Positions 43,167 through 52,328 of a stretch of 64,000 nt of DNA are shown here, piece after piece. The translations under genes and the position numbers were made by a program. The notes beneath the pieces were generated by a model. That model had not been told where the DNA came from and did not search any database. It saw nothing but the letters and a program-made list of their open reading frames with translations. The stretch spans positions 1,054,001 to 1,118,000 of the forward strand of contig NZ_CP016076.1 in the NCBI RefSeq assembly GCF_001941625.1. Direction: 5' to 3'. Position 1 is the stretch's first letter. The number at the start of each line of letters is the position of its first letter. The stretch comes from Actinoalloteichus fjordicus (lineage in GTDB: Bacteria; Actinomycetota; Actinomycetes; Mycobacteriales; Pseudonocardiaceae).

Positions 43167-45623
43167 TCACTCGGGCTTGGTGAGCGCCAGCAGCTCCTCC
43201 CAGCTCCCGGCTTTTTTGATGTTGCTCTCACCCGCGAACATGTATCGCCAGACGCCGAACTCGCCTCTGTCGCGGGCGAACTGTGCCCACTCCTCGGCAA
43301 TCCGCTTCTTGTTGAGCACATCATCCCGGCCAGCGTCGCGGTCGGCTTTGCCTTCTATCACCCAGTACACGCCCTCAGTGTCGAGGACGACGAAGTCTGG
43401 GTAGTAGCGCTTACCGTTCTCCAGTTCGATGTACGCATCGCCCGGTTCGTACAGGCGCAACCACCAAACTACTGACTTGGAACCGTCGAACAAGTGGGCC
43501 AATTTAAACTCGGTGCTCTTGGCATCGAAGTTGACTGCGGGCTGGATCGACTTGCCCCAGCCGCCGTACCACCGGTCCTTGCTGAACGTCTCGTCCCATT
43601 TGCTGCCAGTGTCGCTGGGCATCGGCCGACGTACCGGAACTTCGACTGTGCGCCATCCCCAATGAGGGTTTAGACGACGTGCGTTGTAGGCCGCCTCAAC
43701 CAGTTTGGCGATGGCAGACACCGCCTGGTGAGTGCGCCGTTCGCTCCATAGTGCCTCGTCGTCTTCGTCGGCGACGCCAGCCCCAAGCAGAAACTGCTTG
43801 GCGATCCGCTCGGCGGCGTTGAGCTCCGGGAACGACGCCTCCACCAAACCGAGGTCGAGGATGCGGTTCTCGATGTTTCGGCGGACGTCCCACACCGGCA
43901 TGTACTGTTGAACTGCGTCCTCCTCTTCGACCTGCTGCGCACGAACCACGGTCTGACCCGCAACATCCCGTTCCACAAGCAGCGCTTGGCGCTTGAGGTA
44001 GACCGGGAACTCTGTCTGGAACGCGGCACCCTCCGCCCGGGCTGCCGAGTTCTGCACATAGCTGAGAGAGAACTGGATGGGCAGTACCTCACGTTCGCGA
44101 CGTGGAAATTTGATCAAGGGTGCGCCGTCCACTCTGTCAAGGATCTTAGTGACAGCATGGTGGTCGTGCTGGTGCTGGGCTGTCGTGGCCTCGAAGGACG
44201 CGATCTGGAGCACGTCCGAGCCGTCCACGCGTTCGCCGTTGATGACTCGCTCTGGTCCAATCAAGTGCAAAATGCCCTGTGTCTCTGCCTCCTGGACACC
44301 TGATAGATCGGGCGGGCTCGCGCCGGAGGAAACTGGTGGCGTGGGCACGCTTCCTGGCGTCGGAGCTAGCTTCGGACCGCTCTCGGGGGGAACGACCCGC
44401 TGAAGCAGCGCATCCTTTTGCGCCAGCAGCTTGCGGTATGAATCATGGGCGACCAGATCGACCTGGTCGATCGCTGGCACACCCACTCGCTTGCCGAATG
44501 GTAGCCGCAGACCGCGTCCGAGCACCTGTTCGGTCAGTGTCTGTGAGGCGAGCGCCCGATAACCGACGATCACGCCGATGTTCTTGACATCCCAGCCTTC
44601 TTTGAGCTTGTCCACGCTCACCACGGCCCGCACCGGTGAGTCTGGGGACTCCACGTCCGCCAAATCCTTCAGCGCATCGTCGTCGGATTGCGAGGTGATC
44701 ACCAAAACTCGGCCTTCGCCGGGCAGATAGCTGTCCCCTCGCAGAATGGTGGCGACCTTCTCTGCGTCACGGATCTCTTGGCAAACCACGAATAGTACCG
44801 GTGCAATCTGGGTCAAGTTGTTGGTCTCGGCCCACGTGCGCCAGACCGCCTCCTTGCGGTCGCGCAGGTGACATGCGTCCGCAAGCTGAGTCTCGATGTC
44901 CTTGATTCCATCCTCGCGATAGACGATAACCGGGATCTTCACCAACCCGTCCGCGATGGCCTCGGCCAAGCTGTAGGTGAAGATGACTTTGTCGCCATCA
45001 GCCTCGTCAGGGGTCGCAGTCAGGCCTACCAACGCGCGGGGACTCAAGTCGCGGATTGCCGAAGCGAACGCTTTGGCATTGGTGCGGTAGACATGATGCT
45101 CGTCGGCGATTACCACGAGGTCGTTCACTGACCGAAGGTGCTCGTAGAGTGGGCCACCAACGAATTCGTCGTCCTGACGCAGCTTCCGAGACGTGTTGGC
45201 GGTGGGCCGGATCAATTGCTGCACGTTGAACACGAACAACTTGAGTACGTCGTTGCTGTGAAGCGCATCTCCGACTTGACCCCGTGAGTAGTTCACCGAG
45301 GTGATCAGCAATGGCTGGTGTTCCGCGTGCGGCACGAATTTGGGGTGACCGGGAGTGAAGTTGCCGACCGTCTTGCTCTGGATCGTCGTACCCGGTGTCA
45401 CGATCAGCACGTTCCGAACGCCCTGGACCGCGATGTACTCGACGAGCGCGGCGGCCAGGTAGGTCTTGCCCACCCCGGTGGCCAGGTCGCAGACGACCTC
45501 ACGCCCGTTGCCCTCTTCGATCTCCTTCGCTACGGCCGCGAGGGCGTCAGCGTTCGGTTCCCGCAGGTTCATCCGCGCCTTGATCTCCTCGACCAGCGCG
45601 CAATTGAAAGGTACCCAGCTCAC
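43167..45623 (-). CDS. type III restriction enzyme, Res subunit
   Basis: An 818-residue SF2 helicase-nuclease. Seen are Walker A DLATGVGKTYLAAALVEYI (about 45-63), DEAD-like box VVIADEHHVY, motif III GLTATPDEADG, motif VI EQVLGRGLRLPFG, and a C-terminal PD-(D/E)xK nuclease YPDFVVLD...WVIEGKAD (about 745-770). This is the standard Res plan, though somewhat shorter than classical Res proteins of about 950-1000 residues. It overlaps the Mod gene by ATGA, indicating translational coupling. The complex would cut unmodified DNA at a distance from its site, using ATP for sliding. Confidence 0.92.
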   Translation of the reverse strand: MSWVPFNCALVEEIKARMNLREPNADALAAVAKEIEEGNGREVVCDLATGVGKTYLAAALVEYIAVQGVRNVLIVTPGTTIQSKTVGNFTPGHPKFVPHAEHQPLLITSVNYSRGQVGDALHSNDVLKLFVFNVQQLIRPTANTSRKLRQDDEFVGGPLYEHLRSVNDLVVIADEHHVYRTNAKAFASAIRDLSPRALVGLTATPDEADGDKVIFTYSLAEAIADGLVKIPVIVYREDGIKDIETQLADACHLRDRKEAVWRTWAETNNLTQIAPVLFVVCQEIRDAEKVATILRGDSYLPGEGRVLVITSQSDDDALKDLADVESPDSPVRAVVSVDKLKEGWDVKNIGVIVGYRALASQTLTEQVLGRGLRLPFGKRVGVPAIDQVDLVAHDSYRKLLAQKDALLQRVVPPESGPKLAPTPGSVPTPPVSSGASPPDLSGVQEAETQGILHLIGPERVINGERVDGSDVLQIASFEATTAQHQHDHHAVTKILDRVDGAPLIKFPRREREVLPIQFSLSYVQNSAARAEGAAFQTEFPVYLKRQALLVERDVAGQTVVRAQQVEEEDAVQQYMPVWDVRRNIENRILDLGLVEASFPELNAAERIAKQFLLGAGVADEDDEALWSERRTHQAVSAIAKLVEAAYNARRLNPHWGWRTVEVPVRRPMPSDTGSKWDETFSKDRWYGGWGKSIQPAVNFDAKSTEFKLAHLFDGSKSVVWWLRLYEPGDAYIELENGKRYYPDFVVLDTEGVYWVIEGKADRDAGRDDVLNKKRIAEEWAQFARDRGEFGVWRYMFAGESNIKKAGSWEELLALTKPE

Positions 45624-47203
45624 CGTACGATCTTCCCACGCTGGACAAGGTCCCGTGGCGCCTTGAGCAAGCGTGACCCGTTGCTCAACCCGCGAAGCAC
45701 CTGCTCAGTGCCGGGTGCTGCCGCTTTGGTAACCACTGTCACTCGCTCGTCCGTCTCCAAGTAGGAGATGATCGAGGTCACCACGACGTCATCTACCACC
45801 CCATCCACAACCGCCAAGCGAGTACGCCCCTTCGTACCTGCGAACGGGCCATCAGGTTCGTATGCGAACCCGAGTTGTGCTGCGACGGCCCTTGCGAACT
45901 CCTCGCCCTTCGTCCAATCGGCGAGTAGCACCCGGGACCCAGCGCACTCATACATGGACGGGCCGAGCGTCAGTACCCGGAAGCCTCCCCCTCCGAACCA
46001 ATCGACATCCTGCGTGACCCCACCGGAGTCCTCTCCGATAACGACCTTCTCCAGCCGAGGGCGGGTGAATGTCTCGACAGTCTTCGGAGATATCTCTACG
46101 GTCACCCATCGGCGGCGCATCTTATGAGCAACTGCGGCAGACGTGCCTGACCCACCGAAGCAGTCGAGTACGAGGTCGCCGGGTTTGGTCGTGATCGCCA
46201 GGATGCGTTGCAAGAGCCGCTCTGGCTTCGGTGTGGCAAAGACGGGAACGCCAGGCAGCAACTTACGCATTTCGCGACTGCTGTCACCGTTACTCCCCAC
46301 GTCCGTGTAATTCCACACGGTGCGCGGGACGAGGTCCGCTACTTCAGACAGATATCGCTTGATCCTCGGACGGGCGTCTCCTCCGCCGCGCCACCAGATG
46401 CGTCCTTCTCTATCCAACTCTTCAAACTTCCCCTTTGAGATACGCCAGTAGCGTCCGGGGGGCGGGCGGAAAATATTTCCGGTTGGCCCGGTCACCTCGT
46501 ATTTACCCAGCGAGTAAGCCTTGTTAGCGAATGGATCTCCGGGCGTCCATGGTCCCCGAGGGTCGTTGTCGGGATTCCGGTAGCTCGCATCGGACTCGGC
46601 GGTTCGTGGGAGTCGGTATGGCCTCCATGTCGATGCATCTTTCGCAAAAACATGAATGTAGTCCTGATCGACAGAGAAGTGCCTAGCGCTGTTGCGAGGA
46701 CTGTCTGCCTTCTGCCAGATAATGGTCGATACAAAGTTCGATCTGCCGAAGATCTCATCCATCAGGACGCGGCAGTAGGCCATCTCGGCATCGTCGAGGT
46801 GCACCCAGACCGAGCCATCCGGTGCAAGCAACTCGCGGATGAGCAGCAGCCGTTCTCGCATCATGCCAAGCCAGATGGAGTGCTCCAAAGCGTCCTGGTA
46901 TTGCTCGAATGCTTGACCAGTGTTAAACGGTGGGTCGATATAAATAAGCTTTACCTTGCCCCGATAGCGGTTGGCGTACTCGGGCGTTCGGCTGAGTGCG
47001 TGCAAGGCGTCATAGCTGTCACCTTGGATGAGGAGGTTGTCGTCCACACTTCCGGCAACCTCGCCAACCTGCCCTGCCGGGTGAAGCAACCGGACCTCAG
47101 TGACGCGTGGGTGACTGCGCTCAACCCACTCGTAGCCGCCGTTGCCGTCTGGCAGCAGTGCTTGATCTTTATTGACCCAAGACAGGGCCAGCCGGCCACC
47201 CAT
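45620..47203 (-). CDS. type III DNA methyltransferase, Mod subunit
   Basis: A 527-residue beta-class adenine or cytosine-N4 methyltransferase. Catalytic motif IV IYIDPPFNTG is near residue 85 and the SAM-binding motif LDCFGGSGTSAAVAH near 345. The region between (about 150-300) is the likely target-recognition domain, containing KADSPRNSARHF. The beta-class motif order and the coupled res gene identify it as Mod of a type III system. It confers self-protection and sets the recognition sequence, which cannot be read from sequence. The region 47204-47572 upstream holds no other gene. Confidence 0.92.
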   Translation of the reverse strand: MGGRLALSWVNKDQALLPDGNGGYEWVERSHPRVTEVRLLHPAGQVGEVAGSVDDNLLIQGDSYDALHALSRTPEYANRYRGKVKLIYIDPPFNTGQAFEQYQDALEHSIWLGMMRERLLLIRELLAPDGSVWVHLDDAEMAYCRVLMDEIFGRSNFVSTIIWQKADSPRNSARHFSVDQDYIHVFAKDASTWRPYRLPRTAESDASYRNPDNDPRGPWTPGDPFANKAYSLGKYEVTGPTGNIFRPPPGRYWRISKGKFEELDREGRIWWRGGGDARPRIKRYLSEVADLVPRTVWNYTDVGSNGDSSREMRKLLPGVPVFATPKPERLLQRILAITTKPGDLVLDCFGGSGTSAAVAHKMRRRWVTVEISPKTVETFTRPRLEKVVIGEDSGGVTQDVDWFGGGGFRVLTLGPSMYECAGSRVLLADWTKGEEFARAVAAQLGFAYEPDGPFAGTKGRTRLAVVDGVVDDVVVTSIISYLETDERVTVVTKAAAPGTEQVLRGLSNGSRLLKAPRDLVQRGKIVR

Positions 47204-47572
47204 GCATTCACTCCACTCTTCACCTGCTGGACGACAGCCTAGCGTCGCGGGGCGACGCTCCCGTCCAGAGCGGCCGCTGGTGCTTCGGACCCAGGTCTTG
47301 CGGGCTCACCGTGGAGGGGCAACCCGAGGTGATAGAGACGATCTGCGTGTGGTCGAACCCCTTTGCGTACGACGCCCCGGCGGACACCGCTAGCTTCACA
47401 TGGGAACCTTAGGCGAGGCGCGATCGATGTCCGCGCACGTACGGCACTGGTGATGTCCAGGACTATCGGTCAGCTCGGCTGACGCTGCAGTGGGGCGGCC
47501 AAGCTTCGGGATAGATCGCTACACGGTCGTCCTTGGAACACGGAAGGGGTCCGAGGTGTCGCTGTGATGCGC

Positions 47573-48073
47573 TCAGGCCCGGCTGGTTCCGGCTGGCCAG
47601 ACCACAGTCACGGGCAGGCCCCGTTGTTGCGCGGCGATGACGACGTCGGCGGTGCCGCCGCTGCCTGCCGCTGGTCGACCGTCCCAGACCGCGATCACCT
47701 CGTCGACACCGCCGAGGAGACGCTCGGAGGCGGCCATGTAGGCGGCGCTGTCAGACGTGTCGAAGGGCATCGTGTGCACGGAGGACGCCCGGCTGAGCAG
47801 GCGGTCGAACTTCGCCGCGTTGTCGGGCTTGACCTTGCGCGTGCGGTAGTCGGCGGCGGGCAGCACGACCTCGACGGCACCCCCGAGCTCGAGGACCACC
47901 TCGGCGAACACCTGATCGGCCCCACGCGCCAGACACGTCACTCCGACCAGACCGCCCGGAGCCCGATCGCGGAGAAGCCCTCGGATCGCCTCGGCGATCG
48001 GCGGTTCGCTGTCGGCGGTCAGATTCGAATGTCCGGTGACACCGATGCGCATCGTCGCGAGGGTTCCCTTCAA
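47573..48073 (-). CDS. SLOG-like (DUF1273/TIGR00725-like) nucleotide-binding protein
   Basis: A protein of up to 166 residues with a Rossmann-like opening MRIGVTGHSNLT and later GGVDEVIAVWDGRPAAGSGGTADVV, the acidic-then-glycine-rich pattern of SLOG proteins, which bind nucleotide derivatives. TTG 48073 overlaps the stop of the XRE-TPR gene (TTGA); ATG 48052 is the alternative and begins exactly at MRIGVTGH. The coupling shows one transcript with the XRE-TPR regulator. SLOG domains occur in nucleotide-signal defence systems and in cytokinin-like enzymes; which applies here is open. Confidence 0.7.
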   Translation of the reverse strand: MKGTLATMRIGVTGHSNLTADSEPPIAEAIRGLLRDRAPGGLVGVTCLARGADQVFAEVVLELGGAVEVVLPAADYRTRKVKPDNAAKFDRLLSRASSVHTMPFDTSDSAAYMAASERLLGGVDEVIAVWDGRPAAGSGGTADVVIAAQQRGLPVTVVWPAGTSRA

Positions 48074-49458
48074 CTCGTCGTCAGCTCCCTCACGGCCTGA
48101 CGAACGTCGTGGACGGCGGGGACATCATCGAACACGGCGGCCTCACGGTGAAACTCCCGTAGTTTCCGGCCGACCCGGCCATGAGCCAGGGTGGGGATTG
48201 ACGGAAGGACCTCGGCGATGAGTTCGGCGGCCCGGTCAGGCTCACGGGAGATCACATGCGTACGAGCGAGACCGATCAGGTCGAACGTGCGGGTGCGGAG
48301 GTGATCTAACGGGCGCAGCCGCAAGGCGGTGTCGATGTACTCCTGTGCTGTGCGCGCGTGTCGCACGTCATGCGCGGCGAGGTCGCGGTAACGGGCTCCG
48401 ACGACTCCGGCGAGTTCGGCGTCGTCCAAGCCGATGATGCTCGGATGGCTGTCATCCTCGTCGACGCCCTCGGCGTGATGGTCTTGGGCGGCGGTGACAC
48501 AGCGCTGGAAGGCCTTCGCGTCCCCTTGCTGAGCGTGTGCCCATCCTTCCCGCGTAGCAAGGAGCGCTCGCAACCGAGGTGTCGCCTCCCGTCGTGTCAG
48601 GTACTGCGCGAGCTGAACTGCCTCCAATGCGTCCTTTGGGCGGCCGAGGTCGCTGCACTGGCGAGCCAGTGCAGCGAGAACGACTGCGACCAGCACACGA
48701 TCGTTCGCCGCGTGGGCCAGCTGGACGGCGAGGAGGAAGTAACGCTGAGCGCTGTCGTGCAGGCCGTCGTCCCAGTTCATCGACGCCACGAGTTCGGCGA
48801 GCTCGGCAGCGACCCGGAAGGCGCGTGACGTCTCCGGGGTTCCTTGTGGCGCCTCGCGGAGACGCCGACAGAAGGCATTGAGTTGAGCCGCCACCATCCG
48901 AACATCGAGACCACCCGCACGGCGGTGCAGCCGGGTCAACTGCGCCACGATCTCCTCGGCGTCCACCAGCTCGGCCGTGGCGAAGGCATGGCCCGACGCT
49001 GATGCCGCGAGGACTGGACGAAGAACCGGCTCCAATGCCGCCGTGAATGCCGCCCCGGCCAGCGCGGCTGTGGTGGTCAATACCGTGCGTCGGGAGGACA
49101 CCGCCAGATCCACCTCACTCTGATCAAGGACCTCGCGCACCAGGCTGCTCGCCTCCCAGAACACAAGGCGAGGACTGGACGATGGGCCGGAGGCCACTAC
49201 GACGTCGCCGGTGCGACTCCGCCGTGCTCCGGCATCGCGTGTCATCGGCGATTCCTCGAGTGCCAGCAACTGCTCGAGTTCTTCCAGCGGGACCTGAAGC
49301 GCATTGGCGATTCTCGGCCGGCGCCACGGCTGGGGGGTCAGCTCGCCCCGCTCCCATCGCCCGACCGTGGAGAACTCCACCCCGACTCTGACAGCGAAGG
49401 ACTCTTGGGAGTACCCCAGGATCTTCCTGCGTTGACTGAAGGCTTGACGCCGCGACAT
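48070..49458 (-). CDS. XRE-family regulator with TPR-like domain (copy 1)
   Basis: A 462-residue protein. An N-terminal XRE HTH (RRQAFSQRRKILGYSQESFAVRVGVEFSTVGRWERGELTPQPWRRPRIANAL) is followed by a linker, a hydrophobic patch near residue 125, and a long alpha-helical repeat region (about 170-450) with TPR-like units such as DSAQRYFLLAVQLAHAANDR. Such proteins are common actinobacterial regulators. It shares its plan with the gene at 58894-60162, and the pair bracket the glycosyltransferase operon. It is coupled to the SLOG-like gene. ATG 49458 follows AGGGGGAAC. Confidence 0.85.
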   Translation of the reverse strand: MSRRQAFSQRRKILGYSQESFAVRVGVEFSTVGRWERGELTPQPWRRPRIANALQVPLEELEQLLALEESPMTRDAGARRSRTGDVVVASGPSSSPRLVFWEASSLVREVLDQSEVDLAVSSRRTVLTTTAALAGAAFTAALEPVLRPVLAASASGHAFATAELVDAEEIVAQLTRLHRRAGGLDVRMVAAQLNAFCRRLREAPQGTPETSRAFRVAAELAELVASMNWDDGLHDSAQRYFLLAVQLAHAANDRVLVAVVLAALARQCSDLGRPKDALEAVQLAQYLTRREATPRLRALLATREGWAHAQQGDAKAFQRCVTAAQDHHAEGVDEDDSHPSIIGLDDAELAGVVGARYRDLAAHDVRHARTAQEYIDTALRLRPLDHLRTRTFDLIGLARTHVISREPDRAAELIAEVLPSIPTLAHGRVGRKLREFHREAAVFDDVPAVHDVRQAVRELTTS

Positions 49459-49685
49459 CGTTCCCCCTGACGGTGATGACTGCAGGTTAACCGCCCTCGG
49501 CGTACCACAGCGGCGAAGCCGGGGCGAATACCCATCGTCGCGGCGAACCAGTTCCTCAAGTTGGTCAGTGGCGTCACGATCCCAGCGCACGTGGATCCCC
49601 GCGCACCCGGATGGACGACGCCGCCGGCACTCAATCTCGCCCGACAGATGCTCGATGAGGCACGCGCGGGCGGAATTCACACGAC

Positions 49686-49943
49686 ATGAGCTGCTCGGCG
49701 GTCGGTTCTGCCCAGCGGTCGAGACTCGTTCGGGAGCACGGCGAGACGCACTACCGGTGCCGTCTCGTCGCGGTGCCGCTTGAGCGCATGGTCGAAAAAC
49801 TCGACCGCCGGCAGCAATGCCAGCGGTGGGAACGCCGCTACCGCTACGGCGACACACTCGGCTCCGTCGCCGCCGCCACGTTCGCGCATGGTGCGAGGCA
49901 GATCCCGAACACGTTGGCCTTCGCCGCTCGTGACCTCGGGTAG
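49686..49943 (+). CDS. small hypothetical protein
   Basis: An 85-residue frame with consistently high third-position GC and no rare codons, encoding a charged protein (HYRCRLVAVPLERMVEKLDRR, WERRYRYGDTLGSVAAATFA). No family was recognised and no clear ribosome-binding site was seen. It lies in the gap 49459-49953 upstream of the XRE-TPR gene, on the opposite strand. Confidence 0.35.
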   Translation: MSCSAVGSAQRSRLVREHGETHYRCRLVAVPLERMVEKLDRRQQCQRWERRYRYGDTLGSVAAATFAHGARQIPNTLAFAARDLG

Positions 49944-49953
49944 GGACGACGCA

Positions 49954-50790
49954 CTACTCACGCCGAGGTGCCGGCCGCAGCAGTGGCCCGAACATCGGGG
50001 TGTCGGTGTCAGGCCGTGCCGGTCCCTGAGGGCGAGTCAGCTGGTTGGGGCGGGTGGTGTCTCCAACCGATGTGTGGTGGTCAGGTCGTGAGGGTGGTAG
50101 CGGTGTAGTGGTCGGGGCGAGTTCGCGGGCTCGGGTGCGGTGGACGACGGCGCGGCGCCGGTCCTGGGTGGCTTCGGTGTGGAGCGGGTCGCCGTGGTCG
50201 GGTGTCGGATTGGTGTTGAGGGCTGTTGCGGCGCGGCGTTGCAGAGCGAGGGCGAGTCTGCGGTGGCAGGTGGCCTGGTAGTGGCTGGGGAGGTCGCCGA
50301 AGACGGTGAGTGCTCGGGTTAGTTCGGTGACAGCCGCGTGCTCGGGCGAGTTGGCCGTGTTGGGCTCGGGCGGTGGCCTGGAGTGCCGGGAGTCGAGGTG
50401 GCGGGTGAGTGCGGTCGCTTCGGGCAGGAGGGTCTCGGCTGTGTCGATGTCGCCGAGTTTCTGCCGGGCTGCGACTGCCTTGAGTAGGAGGCTGGCCTGG
50501 CCGAGTCGGTGTCGGCGGGTGTGGTCGGGGTCTTGAGCGGTCTGGGTGGCGCGGTGGGCTGCGGCGGCGCCGTCGGTGAACACGGTGGGCGTGACCAGGC
50601 GGCGATGATGCAGGAACAGCGGCCACAACGTCTCAGACAGCTGCCATGCCAGGCGTCGCGGTGATTTCGTGTGGCGGCCACGAGTGCCTCACGGAGGGTG
50701 TCGTACTCAGTCCGCAGCCAGCGCAGCGCGTCGGCGGTGTCGTCGAACGGACCGGGCTGGTCACGGATCTGAGTGACCACGGGTCCGAAG
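49954..50790 (-). pseudogene. TPR/NB-ARC-type regulator remnant with frameshift
   Basis: Two frames together give a coherent protein piece. Upstream is PGPFDDTADALRWLRTEYDTLREALVAATRNHRDAW; after a one-base shift near 50640 comes QLSETLWPLFLHHRRLVTP and helical repeats GQASLLLKAVAARQKLGDID. This is the start of the TPR region in SARP/NB-ARC-like actinobacterial regulators (WLRAE...LV..AV.....W.L.E.LWP.F). The DNA-binding and NTPase parts are absent. Nothing was recognised in 50791-51005. Confidence 0.6.
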
Positions 50791-51005
50791 CGAAGGGGTC
50801 GTGGGTAGGACCATCAGGGAGGCGCGGGCGGCGCGCGGTAACACCGTTGTCTCGATCACGTAGAAGTCCACGAAGTCCTGCTCCGTTCAGGCTGAGTAGG
50901 TGGTTCTGCACGGCTGTGGCGACAGATGGGACCCGCCGACTGAGGGATCGGTGGTGGGCGTGGTGGCGCGGCCGGATCGATCTCCGGCGATCTCCCTTCG
51001 TGCGG

Positions 51006-51344
51006 TCAGGTCTTGTCTTGGCCGGTCGGGTTGTCCTCATCGGCGGCGGTGAGTGTGAGAGTGAAGCCTTTGCGCATCGTCACGATGCCGCTGGCGGCGG
51101 TGTCGAGTGCGTCGTGGGTTGCGGTGATCGCGATGATCGCGGCGGCGTGGTCGTGCTCGGCGGCGACAGTCATCGACAGTTCGACTTCGTGGACGTCGAG
51201 GCTGGTGCTGAGGGCCTGGTCGGCGATGATCGAGTTGTCGTAGAACGTCGCGGCGACCATCGTGAACCAGTCGTCGAAACGCTGCGGGTCGAACTGGTCG
51301 AATCGATGAACGAGGGTGATCTCGAACGTCCTCAGCGTGAACAC
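51006..51344 (-). CDS. hypothetical partner of HicA-like protein
   Basis: A 112-residue protein starting at GTG 51344, inside the end of the preceding gene (13-bp overlap). It reads FEITLVHRFDQFDPQRFDDWFTMVAATFYD then VHEVELSMTVAAEHDHAAAIIAITATHDALD, an alpha/beta pattern without known motifs. Coupling to the HicA-like gene suggests they act together, possibly as antitoxin and toxin; this is inference. Confidence 0.55.
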   Translation of the reverse strand: MFTLRTFEITLVHRFDQFDPQRFDDWFTMVAATFYDNSIIADQALSTSLDVHEVELSMTVAAEHDHAAAIIAITATHDALDTAASGIVTMRKGFTLTLTAADEDNPTGQDKT

Positions 51345-51574
51345 CTCTTTCTGCGGAACCACATGCGGAGATTGCGGACATAGTTGCTGCCAGAGGGTGT
51401 CAGGTGGACAGCCCGTTGATGTTGGCCGCACGGGCAGCGTGCGTGGTAGTAGGTCTTGCCTTTGGTGACGAGCCAGCCGTCGCGCTCGACATCGCGAAGA
51501 ACGGCTTCCAGTTCCTTGCGGGGGTGGCGTGGGCGGCTGCGGCGCGCGGCGGCCAGGACGTCGGACGTGCGCAC
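51332..51574 (-). CDS. HicA-like small basic protein with CPCGQH motif
   Basis: An 80-residue basic protein. ELEAVLRDVERDGWLVTKGKTYYHARCPCG then QHQRAVHLTPSGS and VRNLRMWFRRK resembles the HicA mRNA-interferase fold (helix, GW strand, KG turn, basic strands). It differs from HicA in carrying a CPCGQH insert that could bind metal, and the usual GSHxxF His is not in place. The GTG start is followed by a second gene overlapping its end. Confidence 0.55.
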   Translation of the reverse strand: MRTSDVLAAARRSRPRHPRKELEAVLRDVERDGWLVTKGKTYYHARCPCGQHQRAVHLTPSGSNYVRNLRMWFRRKRCSR

Positions 51575-51638
51575 ATTGGGCGGGTTGCGTGCGGTGATGT
51601 TCTCGTCGGCGGTGGATGGCGTGTCGAGGTGATGGTGC

Positions 51639-52067
51639 TCAAAACGTGGACCTCAGCCTCCCTCTGATGTCACTGACGCTCTGCCGCAGGACTGCCATGT
51701 CCTCTCGTGCCTGGGCGGTGCTCGCCGCCGCACGTTGTTGGAGGGCCACCAGTTCCGGTTGCCACGGTGCATCGCCTACCGCTCCGAGGTTCTGCTGAAT
51801 TAGCGCAATCTCGTTCTCCGCCAGACTGAGCGCGATCACCGGTCCCTCGGACTCGCAGAGTTCCAAGGCGTTGTCGAGTTCGGCGAATCTGCTCATCGAT
51901 TGGGTGCTCGCTTTCTCTTCTTCGGTTGCTGAGCTGGCGCCGGAATCTGGTGGCAACGGTGCCGTTGGGACTACTTCGACCTTGCCACTGCAATTGAACG
52001 TCCGCCCCAGAGTGCGAAACAGGGCGCCCATGGGGCGCTTATGGGGCGTCCATGAGGCGAGAGGCAT
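51639..52067 (-). CDS. hypothetical helical protein
   Basis: A 142-residue protein with a Pro/Ser-rich middle and a helical, possibly coiled-coil C-terminal half (RFAELDNALELCESEGPVIALSLAENEIALIQQNLG then LVALQQRAAASTAQAREDMAVLRQSVSDIRGRL). No family was recognised. It is divergent from the HprK-like gene (260 bp between starts) and precedes the HicA-like gene on the same strand. Confidence 0.5.
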   Translation of the reverse strand: MPLASWTPHKRPMGALFRTLGRTFNCSGKVEVVPTAPLPPDSGASSATEEEKASTQSMSRFAELDNALELCESEGPVIALSLAENEIALIQQNLGAVGDAPWQPELVALQQRAAASTAQAREDMAVLRQSVSDIRGRLRSTF

Positions 52068-52328
52068 GATGACCTGCTGATATCCCGACCGGCACGGTTG
52101 TGGCGAATGGGTGAAACCGTGAAAGACTCTGGCTATTGGCAGCGAGAGTGAGAGATGCTCCACGGCGACTCGTGATCGCTGACTCCCCACTGGGGTACCC
52201 GGTGAGAGGTTGGCGGGTGACTTGTCGGACAGGGAAGACCGACCTCGACGGGGTCGAAGGTGGACGAAGCAGGCCGGCTTCGCTGAGGCCATTGCCGTAC
52301 CTGTTTCGGCCGAGATGGAGTTGAGCGG

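Noticed and set aside
52136-52324. A 62-codon frame ending 4 bp before the HprK-like gene, considered as a peptide precursor
   Set aside because: It needs a TTG start, shows no third-position GC bias, and has no leader-core structure; no peptide-modifying enzyme is present in the operon.
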